From Orientallactaga sibirica (taxonomy: Eukaryota; Chordata; Mammalia; Rodentia; Dipodidae): a stretch of DNA of 64,000 bases. Position 1 is the first letter of the stretch; every line of letters begins with the position of its first letter. Shown here one piece after another: positions 52,128 through 63,294 of the stretch. The translations under genes were made by a program, and so were the position numbers. The notes under the pieces are model-generated. The model saw only the letters and a list, made by a program, of their open reading frames with translations, had not been told where the DNA came from and ran no database searches. The stretch lies in assembly GCA_036365145.1 (NCBI GenBank), contig JAEOAD010001943.1, positions 62,001 to 126,000 on the forward strand, read 5' to 3'.

Positions 52128-52220
52128 GTTGCACAACTTAGTAGATCGGCCTCATTTCCTTTCTACGAAGATGGTTGAGTTTCTCAAGTTCAAACTTTCC
52201 TTGTTAATGAAATCTAAAGA
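52128..52220. repeat. Truncated monomer (93 bp)
   Basis: The left part ends at gcctcatttc and joins ctttctacgaagatgg, removing 88 bp of the middle. The four bases tttc are shared by both sides of the junction, consistent with a microhomology deletion. The right part is C'/D-like (gttgagttt). Confidence 0.88.
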
Positions 52221-53609
52221 GATATCCAAGTTAGTAGATTTGCCTCTTTGTTAAAGTAGTTTGTTGGGAAAACAAACATCTTCATTGCCAAACATTGTAC
52301 CTTGTGAAAAAAGCTAATTCGGATCTAGAATTCAGTTGCTTTCCTACAAAGACGGTTGAGTGCAGCAAGTTCAAGCATTCCTTGTTAATGTAATCTAAAA
52401 AGATGCACTACTTAGTGGATTCGCCTCATTTGTAATGTAATTTCGTTAGAAAAGAAACATCTTCAGTACCGAACACTGTACTGTGTGAAATAAGTTAATT
52501 CGCTTCTAGGAATCAGTTTAATTTCTACGAAGATGGTTGAGTTCAGCAAGTTCAAACTTTCCTTGTTAATATAATCTAAAAAGATGGCCAAGTTAGAAGA
52601 TTCGCCTCATTTGTAAAGTAGTTTGTTGAGAAAACAAACATCTTCATTGCCGAACATTGTACTGTGTGAAATAAGCTCATTCGGTTCTAGGAATCAGTTG
52701 CTTTCCTACAAAGCAGGTTGAGTGCAGCAAGTTCAAACTTTCCTTGTTAATGTAATCTAAAAAGATGCACAACTTAGTAGATTGGCCTCATTTCTAAAGT
52801 AGTTTGTTTAGAAAAAAAACATCTTCATTACCGAAAACTGTACTATGTGAAATAAGCTGGTTCGCTTCTAGGAATCACTTGCTTTCCTAGAAGAAGGTTG
52901 AGTGCAGCAAGTTCAAACTGTCCTAGTTTGTGTAATCTCACAAGACGTACAAGTTAGTGGATTCGAGTCACATTTAATGTGGTTCCTTTTGAAAACAAAC
53001 ATCTTCATTATTGAACACTGTACTGTGTGAAATAAGTTAATTCGGTTCTAGGAATCAGTTTCCTTTCCACGAAGATGGTTGAGTGCAGCAAGTTTAAACT
53101 TTCCTTGTTAATGTAATCTAAAAACATGGCCAAGTTAGCAGATTCACCTCATTTGTAAAGTAGTTTGTTGAGAAAATTAACATCTTCATTGCCGAACATT
53201 GTACTGTGTGAAATAAGCTCAATTGGTTCTAGGAATCACTTGCTTTCCTACAAAGAAGGTTGAGTGCAGCAAGTTCCAACTTTCCTTGTTAATGTAATCT
53301 GAAAATATGCACAACTTAGTAGATTGGCCTCATTTCTAAAGTAGTTTCTTTAGAAAGGAAACATCTTCAGTACCGAACAATGTACTGTGTGAAATAAGTT
53401 AATTCGCATCTAGGAATCAGTTTGATTTCTACGAAGATGGTTGAGTGCAGCAAGTTCAAACTTTCCTTGTTAATGTAATCTAAAAAGATAGCCAAGTTAG
53501 GACATTTACCTCATTTGTAAAGGAGTTTGTTGAGAAAATTAACATCCTCATTTCCGAACATTGTACTGGGTGAAATAAGCTCATTCGGTTCTAGGAATCA
53601 CTTGCTTTC

Positions 53610-56000
53610 CTACAATGATGGTTGAGTGCAGCAAGTTCAAACTTTCCTTGTTAATGTAATCTAAAAAGATGCACAACTTAGTAGATTGGCCTCATTTCTA
53701 AAGTAGTTTCTTTAGAAAAGAAACATCTTCAGTCCCGAACACTGTACTGTGTGAAACGTTAATTCGCTTGTAGGAATCAGTTTAATTTCTATGAAGATGG
53801 TTGAGTGTAGCAAGTTCAAACATTCCTTGTTAATGTAATCTAAAAAGATGGCCAAGTTAGGAGATTCGCCTCATTTCTAAAGTAGTTTGTTTAGAAAACA
53901 AACATCTTCTTTACCGAACACTGTTCTATGTGAAATGAGCTAGTTCGATTCTTTGAATCACTTGCTTTCCTACGAAGAAATTTGAGTGCAGCAAGTTCAA
54001 ACTTTCCTAGTTTGTGTAATCTAACAGGATGTACAAGTTAGTGGATTCGCGTCGTTTCTAAAGTGGTTTATTTAGAAAACAAACATCTTCAGTACTGAAC
54101 ACAGTACTGTGTGAAATGAGTTAATTCGGTTCTAGAAATCAGTTTCCTTTCTGCGAAGATGGTTGAGTGCAGCAAGTACAGTAAGCTCATTCGGTTCTAG
54201 GAATTACTTGCTTACCTACAAAGAAGTTTGAGTGCAGCAAGTTCAAACTTTCCTTGTTATTATAATCTAAAAAGATGGCCAAGTTAGAAGATTCGCCTCA
54301 TTTGTAAAGTAGTTTGTTTAGAAAACAAACATCTTCATTAACGAACACTGTACTATGTGAAATAACCTGGTTCTAGAATTCAGTTGCTTTCCTACAAAGA
54401 TGGTTAAGTGCAGCAAGTTCAAACATTCCTTGTTAATGTAATCTAAAAAGATGCACAACTTAGTGGATTTACCTCATTACTAAAGTAATTTCTTGAGAAA
54501 AGAAACGTCTTCAGTACCGAACACTGTACTGTGTGAAATAAGTTAATTCGCTTCTAGGAATCAGTTTAATTTCTACAAAGAAGGTTGAGTGCAGCAACTT
54601 GACACTTTCCTAGTTTGTGTAATCTAAAAAGATGTACAAGTTATTGGATTCGCATCGTTTCTAAAGTGGTTTCCTTAGAAAACAAACATCTTCAGTACTG
54701 AGCACTGTACTGTGTGAAATAAGTTAATTCGGTTCTTGGAATCAGTTCCCTTTCTACGAAGATGGTTGAGTGCAGGAAGTTCAAACTTTCCTTGTTAATG
54801 TAATCTAAAAAGATGGCCACGTTAGCAGATTCACCTCATGTGTAAAGTAGTTTGTTGAGAAAATTAACATCTTCATTGCCGAACAATGAGTGCAGCAAGT
54901 TCAAACTTTCCTTGTTCATGTAATCCAAAAAGATGCACAACTTAGTTGATTGGCCTCATTTCTAAAGTAGTTTGTTTAGAAAACAAACATCTTCATTACC
55001 GAAAACTGTACTATGTGAAATAAGGGAGTTCGTTTCTAGGAATCACTTGCTTTCCTACGAAGAATGTTGAGTGCAGCAAGTTCAAACTTTCCTAGTTTGT
55101 GTAATCCAACCAGATGTACAAGTTAGTAGATTCGCGTCATTTCTAAATTAGTTTCTTTAGAAAACAAACATCTTCAGTACCGAACACTGTACTGTGTGAA
55201 ATAAGTTAATTCGTTCTAGGAATCAGTTTCCTTTCTACGAAGATGGTTGAGTTTAGTAAGTTCAAACTTTCCTGGTTAATGTAATCTAAAAAGATGTCCA
55301 AGTTAGTAAATTTGACTCATTTGTAAAGTAGTTTGTTGAGAAAACAAACATCTTCATTGCCGAACATTGTACCTTGTGAAAAAAGGTAATTTGGTTCAAA
55401 AATTCAGTTGCTTTCCTAAAAAGACGGTAAAGTGCAGCAAGTTCAAACATTCCTTGTTAATGTAATCTAAAACGATGCACAACTTAGTGGATTTACCTCA
55501 TTTCTAAAGTAATTTCTTGAGAAAAGAAACGTCTTCAGTACCGAACACTGTACTGTGTGATATAAGTTAATTTGCTTCTAGGAATCAGTTTAATTTCTAC
55601 GAAGAAGGTTGAGTACAGCAAGTTGAAACTTTCCTAGATTGTGTAATCTAAAAAGATGTACAAGTTAGTGGATTCGCGTCATTTCTAAAGTGGTTTCTTT
55701 AGAAAACAAACATCTTCAATACTGAACACTGTACTGTGTGAAATAAGTTAATTCGGTTCTAGGAATCAGTTTCCTTTCCATGAAAATGGTTGAATTTAGC
55801 AAGTTCAAACTTTCCTTGTTAATGTAACTTAAAAAGATGGCCAAGTTAGTACATTCGCCTCATTTCTAAAGTAGTTTCTTTAGAGAACAAACCTTCATTG
55901 CCAAACATTGTACTGTGTGAAATGAGCTAATTCGGTTCTAGGAATCAGTTTACTTTCTACGAAGATGGTTGAGTTTACCAAGTTCAAACTTTCCTTGGTA
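53610..56000. repeat. Rearranged array segment
   Basis: Densest concentration of broken monomers in the window. 54028-54273 is 246 bp long and fuses the left of a C unit (gcaagtaca) to the right of an A unit (gtaagctcattcgg), losing about 116 bp. Near 54362 aataacctggttctag lacks a few bases at a B-to-E switch. 54812-54931 is a 120-bp A unit whose gaacaatga joins gtgcagcaag. Between these are full-length units, including a variant F pair at 54450-54630 and 55474-55654. Confidence 0.82.
54450..54630. repeat. Variant F monomer (aaagtaatttc type), copy 1
   Basis: Shares gtggatttacctcatt, aagtaatttcttgag and aaacgtcttcagtacc with the monomer at 55474-55654, 1,024 bp downstream. Both follow an E unit ending caaacattcc. 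Related E-F pairs with caaacattcc and aagtaatttc lie near 16690-16760, 43020-43100 and 52370-52445, so the two monomers travel as a linked pair. Confidence 0.82.
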
Positions 56001-59000
56001 ATGTAATCTAAAAAGATGCACAACTTAGTAGATTGGCCTCATTTCTAAAGTAGTTTGTTTAGAAAACAAACGTCTTCATTACCGAACACTATACTATGTG
56101 AAATGAGCTAGTTCGGTTCTAGGAATCACTTGCTTTCCTATGAAGAAGTTTGACTGCAGCAAGTTCAAACTTTCCTCGTTTGTGTAATCTAACAAGATGT
56201 AAAAGTTAGTGGATTCGTGTCATTTCTAAAGTGGTTTCTTTAGAAACTAAACATCTTCAGTACTGAGCACTGTACTGTGTGAAATAAGTTAATTGGCTTC
56301 TAGGAATCAGTTTACTTTTCACCAAAAAGTTGAGTGCAGCAAGTTGAAATTTTCCTAGATTGTGTAATCTAAGAGATGTACAAGTTAGTGAATTCGCCTC
56401 ATTTCTAACGTTGTTCCTTCAGAAAAGAAACATCTTCAGTTCCAAACACTGTAATGTGTGAAATAAGTTTATTCGCTGCTAGGAATCAGTTTAATTTCTA
56501 CGAAGATGGTTGAGTTTAGCAAGTTCAAACTTTCCTAGTTTGAGTAATATAACCAGATGTACAAGTTAGTGGATTCGCGTCATTTCTAAAGTGGTTTATT
56601 TATAAAACAAACATCTTCAGTACCGTGCACTGTACTGTGTGAAATAAGTTAATTCGGTTCTAGGAATCAGTTTCCTTTCTACGAAGATGGTTGAGTGAAG
56701 CAAGTTCAAACTTTCCTTGTTAATGTAATCTAAAAAGATGGCCAAGTTAGCAGATTCACCTCATTTGTAAGGTAGTTTGTTCAGAAAATTAACATCTTTA
56801 TTGCCGAACATTGTACTGTGTGAAATAAGCTCATTCGGTTCTAGGAATCACTTGCTTTCCTACAATGAAGGTTGAGTGCAGCAAGTTCAAACTTTCCTTG
56901 TTAATGTAATGTAAAAAGATGCACAACTTAGTAGATTATGCTCATTTCTAAAGTAGTTTCTTTAGAAAAGAAACATCTTCAGTACCGAACACTGTACTGT
57001 GTGAAATGAGTTAATTCGCTTCTAGGAATCAGTTTAATTTCTACGAAGAAGGTTGAGTGCAGCAAGTTCAAACTTTCCTAGTTTGTGTAATCTAACAAAA
57101 TGTACAAGATAGTGGATTTGCGTCATTTCTAAAGTGCTTCCTTTAGAAAACAAACATCTTCAGTACTGAACACTGTACCGTATGAAATAAGTTAATTCGG
57201 TTCTAGGACTCAGTTTCCTTTCCAAGAAGATGTTTGAGTGCAGCAACATCAAACTTTCCTTGTTAATATAATATAAAACGATGGCCAAGTTAGGAGATTC
57301 ACCTCATTTGTAAAGTAGTTTGTTGTGAAAATTAACATCTTCATTGCCGAACATTGTACTGTGTGAAATAAGCTCATTCAGTTCTAGGAATCACTTGCTT
57401 TCCTACAAAGAAGGTTGAGTGCAGCAAGTTCAAACTTTTCTTGTTAATGTAATCTAAAAAGATGCACAACTTTGTAGATTGGCCTCATTTCTAAAGTAGT
57501 TTCTTTAGAAAACAAACATCTTCAGTACCGAACACTGTACTGTGTGAAATAAGTTAATTCGGTTCTAGGAATCAGTTTCCTTTCTAAGAAGATGGTTGAG
57601 TTTAGCAAGTTCAAACTTTCCTTGTTAATGTAATCTAAAAAGATATCCAAGTGAGTAGACTAGCTTAATTTCTAAAGTAGTTTCTTTAGAAAACAAACCT
57701 TCCTGGCCAAACATTGTACTGTGTGAAATAAGCTTACTCGGTTCTAGGAATCAGTTTCCTTTCTACGAAGATGGTTGAGTTTAGCAAGTTCAAACTTTCC
57801 TTGTTAATGTAATCTAAAAAGATGTCTAAGTTAGTAGATTCGCCTCATTTCTAAAGTAGTGTCTTTAGAAAACAAACCTTCATTGTCAAACATTGTAGTA
57901 TGTGAAATGAGCTAATTCGGTTCTCGGAATCAGTTTACTTTCTACGAAGATGGTTGAGTTTAGGAAGTTCAAATTTTCCTTGTTAATGTAATCTAAAAAG
58001 ATGTCCAAGTTAGTCGATTTGCCTCATTTGTAAAGTGGTTTGTTGAGAAAACAAACGTCTTCATTGCCGAACATTGTACTGTGTGAAATAAGCTCATTCG
58101 GTTCCAGAATTCAGTTGCTTTCCTACAAAGACGGTTGAGTCCAGCAACTTCAAAATTTCCTTGTTAATGTAATCTGAAAAGATGCACAACTTAGTAGATT
58201 GGCCTCATTTCTAAAGTGCTTTCTTTAGAAAAGGAACATCTTCAGTACCGAACAATGTACTGTGTGACATAAGTTAATTCGCTTCTAGGAATCAGTTTAA
58301 TTTCTACGAAGAATGTTGAGTGCAGCAAGTTCAAACTTTTCTAGTTTGTGAAGTCTAACAAGATGTACAAGTTAGTGGATTCGCCTCATTTCTAAAGTAG
58401 TTTCTTTAGAAAAGAAACATCTTCAGTACCGAACACTGTACTGTGTGTAATAAATTATTTCGCTTCTAGGAATCATTTTAATTTCTACGAAGACAGTTGA
58501 GTGCAGGAAGTTCAAACTTTCCTTGTTAATGTAATCTAAAAAGATGGCCAAGTTAGCAGATTCACCTCTTTTGTAAAGCAGTTTGTTGAGAAAATTAACA
58601 TCTTCATTGCCGAACATTGTACTGTGTAAAATAAGCTCATTCGGTACTAGGAATCACTTGCTTTCCTACAAAGAAGGTTGAGTGCAGAAAGTTCAAACTT
58701 TCCTAGTTTGTGTAATCTAACAAGATGTACAAGTTAGTGGATTCGTGTCATTTCTAAAGTGGTTTCTTTAGAAAACAAACATCTTCAGTACTGAACACTG
58801 TACTGTGTGAAATAAGTTAATTCGGTTCTAGGAATCAGTTTCCTTTCTACGAAGATGTTTGAGTGCAGCAAGTTCCATCTTTCCTTGTTAATGTAATCTA
58901 AAAAGATGGGCAAGTTAGCAGATTCACCTCATTTGTAAAGTAGTTTGTTGAGAAAATTAACACCTTCATTGCCAAACATTGTACTGTGTGAAATAAGCTC

Positions 59001-62000
59001 ATTCGGTTCTATGAATCAGTTGCTTTCCTACCAAGAAGGTTGAGTGCAGCAAGTTCAAACTTTCCTTGTTAATGTAATCTGAAAAGATGCACAACTCTGT
59101 TGATTGGCCTAATTTCTAAAGTAGTTTGTTTAGAAAACAAACATATTCATTACCGAACATTGTACTATTTGAAATGAGCTAGTCCGGTTCTAGGAATCAC
59201 TTGCTTCCTACGAAGAAAGTTGAGTGCAGCAAGTTCAAACTTTCCTTGTTAATGTAATCTAAAAAGATGGCCAAGTTAGGAGATTCGCCTCATTTGTAAA
59301 GTACTTTGTTGAGAAAACAAACATCTTCATTGCCGAACATTGTACTGTGTGAAATAATCTCATTGGGTTCTAGGAATCACTTGCTTTCCTACAAAGAAGG
59401 TTGAGTGCAGCAAGTTCAAACTTTCCTTACTAATGTAATCTAAAAAGATGCACAACATAGTAGATTGGCCTCATTTCTAAAGTAGTTTCGTTAGAAAAGA
59501 AACATCTTCAGTCCCGAACACTATACTGTGTGAAATGTTAATTCCCTTGTAGGAATCAGTTTAATTTCTACGAAGATGGTTGAGTGCAGTAAGTCCAAAC
59601 TATCCTTCTTAATGTAGTCTAAAAAGATGTCGAAGTTAGTAGATTCACCTCATTCGTAAAGTAGTTTCTTTAGAAAACAAACCTTCATTGCAAAACATTG
59701 TACTGTGTGAAATGAGCTAATTAGGTTCTAGGAATCAGTTTACTTTCTACGAAGATGGTTGAGTTTAGCAAGTGCAAACTTTCCTTGTTAATGTAATCTA
59801 AAAAGATGGCCAAGTTAGTAGATTTGCATCATTGGTAAAGTAGTTTGTTGAGAAAACCAACATCTTCATTGCTGCACATCGTAGTGTGTGAAAAAAGCTA
59901 ATTCGGTTCTAGAATTCAGTTGCTTTCCTACAAAGGGGTTCAATGCAGCAAATTCAAACTTTCCTTGTTAATGTAATCTAAAAAGCTGCACAACTTAGTA
60001 GATTGGCCTCATTTCTAAAGTAGTTTCTTTAGAAAAGAAACATCTTCAGTACCGAACACTGTAGTGTGTGAAATAAATTAATTCGCTTCTAGGAATCAGT
60101 TTAATTTCTACGTAGATTGTTGAGTGCAGTAAGTTCAAACTTTCCTTGTTAATGTAATCTAAAAAGATGGCCAAGTCAGTAGATTCACGTCATTTGTAAA
60201 TTAGTTTCTTTAGAAAACAAACATCTTCATTACCGAACACTGTACTATGTGAAGTGAGCTACTTCTGTTCTAGGATTCACTTGCTTTTCTACGAAGAAGG
60301 TTGAGTGCAGCAAGTTCAAACTTTCCTTGTTAATATAATCTAAAAAGATGGCCTAGTTAGGAGATTTGCCTCATTTGTAAAGCACTTTGTTGAGAAAACA
60401 AACATCTTCATTGCCGAATATTGTACTGTGTGAAATAAGCTCATTCGGTTCTAAGAATCAGTTGCTTTCTTACAAAGAAGGTTGAGTGCAGCAAGTTCAA
60501 ACTTTCCTTGTTAATGTAATCTGAAAAGATGCACAACTTAGTAGATTAGCCTCATTTCTAAAGTAGTTTCTTTAGAAAAGAAACATCTTCATTACCGAAC
60601 ACTGTACTTTGTGAAATGAGCTAGTTCGGTTCTCGGAATCACTTGCTTTCCTAAGAAGAAGTTTGAGGGCAGCAAGTTCAAACTTTCCTAGTTTGTGTAA
60701 TCTAACAAGATGTACAAGTTAGTGGATTCGCGTCATTTCTAAAGTGGTTCCTTTAGAAAACAAACATCTTCAGTACTGAACACTGTACTGTGTGAAATAA
60801 GTTAATTCGGTTCTAGGAATCAGTTTCCTTTCCACGAAGATGGTTGAGTGCAGCAAGTTCAAACTTTCCTTTTAATGTAATCTAAAAAGATGGGCAAGTT
60901 AGCAGATTCACCTCATTTGTAAAGTAGTTTGTTGAGAAAATTAACATCTTCATTGCCGAACACTGTGCTGTGTGAAATATGCTCATTCGGTTCTAGGAAT
61001 CACATGCTTTCCTACAAAGAAGGTACAGTGCAGTAAGTTCAAACTTTCCTTGTTAATGTAATCTAAAAAGATGCACAACTTAGTAGATTGGCCTCATTTC
61101 TAAAGTAGTTTCTTTAGAAAACAAACCTTCATTGCCAAACATTGTACTGTGTAAATGAGCTACTTTGGTTCTAGGAATCAGTTTAATTTCTACGAAGATC
61201 GTTGAGTTTAGCAAGTTCAAATTTTCCTTGCTAATGTAATATAAAAAGATGTCCAAGTTAGTAGATTTGCCTCATTGGTAAAGCAGTTTGTTGTGAAAAC
61301 AACCATCTTCATTGCTAACATTGTAGTGTGTGAAGAAAGCTAATTCGGTTCTAGAGTTCAGTTGCTTTGCTACAAACACGGATGAGTGCAGAAAGTTCAA
61401 ACTTTCTTTGTTAATGTAATCTAAAAAGATGCACAACTTGGTAGATTGGCCTCATTTCTAAAGTAGTTTCTTTAGAAAAGAAACATCTTCAGTACCGAAC
61501 ACTGTACTGTGTGAAATAAGTTAATTCGCTTCTAGGAATCAGTTTAATTTCTAGGAAGAAGGTTGAGTGCAGCTAGATCAAACTTTCCTAGTTTGTGTAA
61601 TCTAACAAGATTTACAAGTTAGTGGATTCGCATCATTTCTAAATTAGTTTGTTTAGAAAACAAACATCTTCATTACTGAACACTGTACTATGTGAAACGA
61701 GCTAGTTCGGTTCTAGGAATCACTTGCTTTCCTACGAAGAAGGTTGAGTGCAGCAAGTTCAAACTTTCCTAGTTTGTGCAATCTGACAAGATGTACAAGT
61801 TAGTGGATTCGCGTCATTTCTATAGTGGTTCCTTTAGAAAACAAACATATTCAGTACTGAACACTGTACTGTGTGAAATAAGCTCATTCGGTTCTAGGAA
61901 TCACTTGCTTTCCTACAAAGAAGGTTGAGTGCAGCAAGTTCAAGCTTTCCTTGTTAATGTAATCTAAAAAGATGTACAACTTAGTAGATTGGCCTCATTT

Positions 62001-62694
62001 CTAAAGCAGTTTCTTTATAAAGGAAACTTCTTCAGTGCCATACACTGTACTGTGTGAAATAAGTTAATTCGCTTCTAGGAATCAGTTTAATTTCTAAGAA
62101 GAAGGTTGAGTGCAGCCAGTTCAAATTTTCCTAGTTTGTGTAATCTAACAAGATGTACAAGTTAGTGGATTCGCCTCATTTCTAACATTGTTTCTTTAGA
62201 AAAGAAACGTTTTCAGTACCGAACACTGTACTGTGTGAAATAAGTTAATTCACTTCTAGGAATCAGTTTAATTTCTACGAAAAATGTTGAGTGCAGCAAG
62301 TTCAAACTTTCAAAGTTTGTGTACTCTAAGAAGATGTACAAGTTAGTGGATTCCCGTCATTTCTAAAGTAGTTTCTATAGAAAAGAAACATCTTTAGTAC
62401 CGAACACTGTACTGTGTGAAATAAGTTATTTGGCTTCTAGGAATCAGTTTAATTTCGACAAAGATGGTCGAGTGAAGCAAGTTCAAACTTTCCTTGTTAA
62501 TGTATTCTAAAAAGACGGCCAAGTTAGTAGATTCGCCTCATTTGTAAAGTAGTTTGTTGAGAAAACAAACATCTTCTTTGCAAATGATTGTACGGTGTGA
62601 AATAAGCTCATTCGGTTCTAGGAATCAGTTGCTTTCCTACAAAGAAGGTTGAGTGCAGCAAGTTCAAACTTTCCTTGTTAATGTAATTCAAAAA

Positions 62695-63237
62695 GATGCA
62701 CAACTTAGTAGATTAGCCTCATTTCTAAAGTAGTTTGTTATGAAAACAAAAATCTTCATTACCGAACACTGTACTATGTGAAATGAGCTAGTTCGGTTCT
62801 AGGAATCACCTGCTTTCCTACGAAGAAGGTTGAGTGCAGCAAGTTCAAACTTTCCTAGTTTGTGTAATCTAACAAGATGTACAAGTTAGTGGTTACGTGT
62901 CGTTTCTAGAGTGGTTTCTTTAAAAAACAAACATCTTCACTACTGAACACTGTACTGTGTGAAATAAGTTAATTCGGTTCTAGGAATCAGTTTCCTTTCT
63001 ACGAAGATGGTTGAATGCAGCAAGTTCAAACTTTCCTTGTTAATGTAATCTAAAAAGATGGCCAAGTTAGCAGATTCACCTCATTTGTAAAGTAGTTTGT
63101 TGAGAAAATTAACATCTTCATTGCTGAACATTGTACTGTGTGAAATAAGCTCATTCGGTTCTAGGAATCACTTGCTTTCCTACAAAGAAGGTTGAGTGCA
63201 GCAAGTTCAAACTTTCCTTTTTAATGTAATCTAAAAA
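62695..63237. repeat. Reference B-C-A trimer (543 bp)
   Basis: B 62695-62875, C 62876-63056, A 63057-63237, each 181 bp. B has the actatgtgaaatgag and cctagtttgtg tail; C has the gatgtacaag head, cagtactg-type middle and ttcctttctacg; A has ggccaag, gagaaaattaac and aagctcattc. The same order is seen near 1-530, 60710-61070 and elsewhere. A full-length F monomer follows at 63238-63418. Confidence 0.88.
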
Positions 63238-63275
63238 GATGCACAACTTAGGAGATTGCCCTCATTTCTAAAGTA

Positions 63276-63294
63276 GTTTCTTTAGAAAAGAAAC
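63276..63294. other. Perfect dyad, F form (8-bp arms, 3-base loop)
   Basis: The sequence gtttctttagaaaagaaac has arms gtttcttt and aaagaaac around aga. This form is typical of F monomers throughout the window. It could extrude as a small hairpin or be read by a dimeric DNA-binding protein; neither can be shown from sequence alone. Confidence 0.85.

Larger units (their letters stand above)
49210..53610. repeat. Long-range duplicated block, right copy
   Basis: Right-hand partner of 12800-17925, about 35.4-36.4 kb away, matched by the same series of rare words. It lacks three monomers relative to the left copy between about 50.8 and 50.9 kb and carries its own deletions (see 50107-50319 and 52128-52220). 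A further related B-C'-D set starts at 48487, about seven monomers before the set at 49757; both resemble 13342-13882. Confidence 0.78.
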
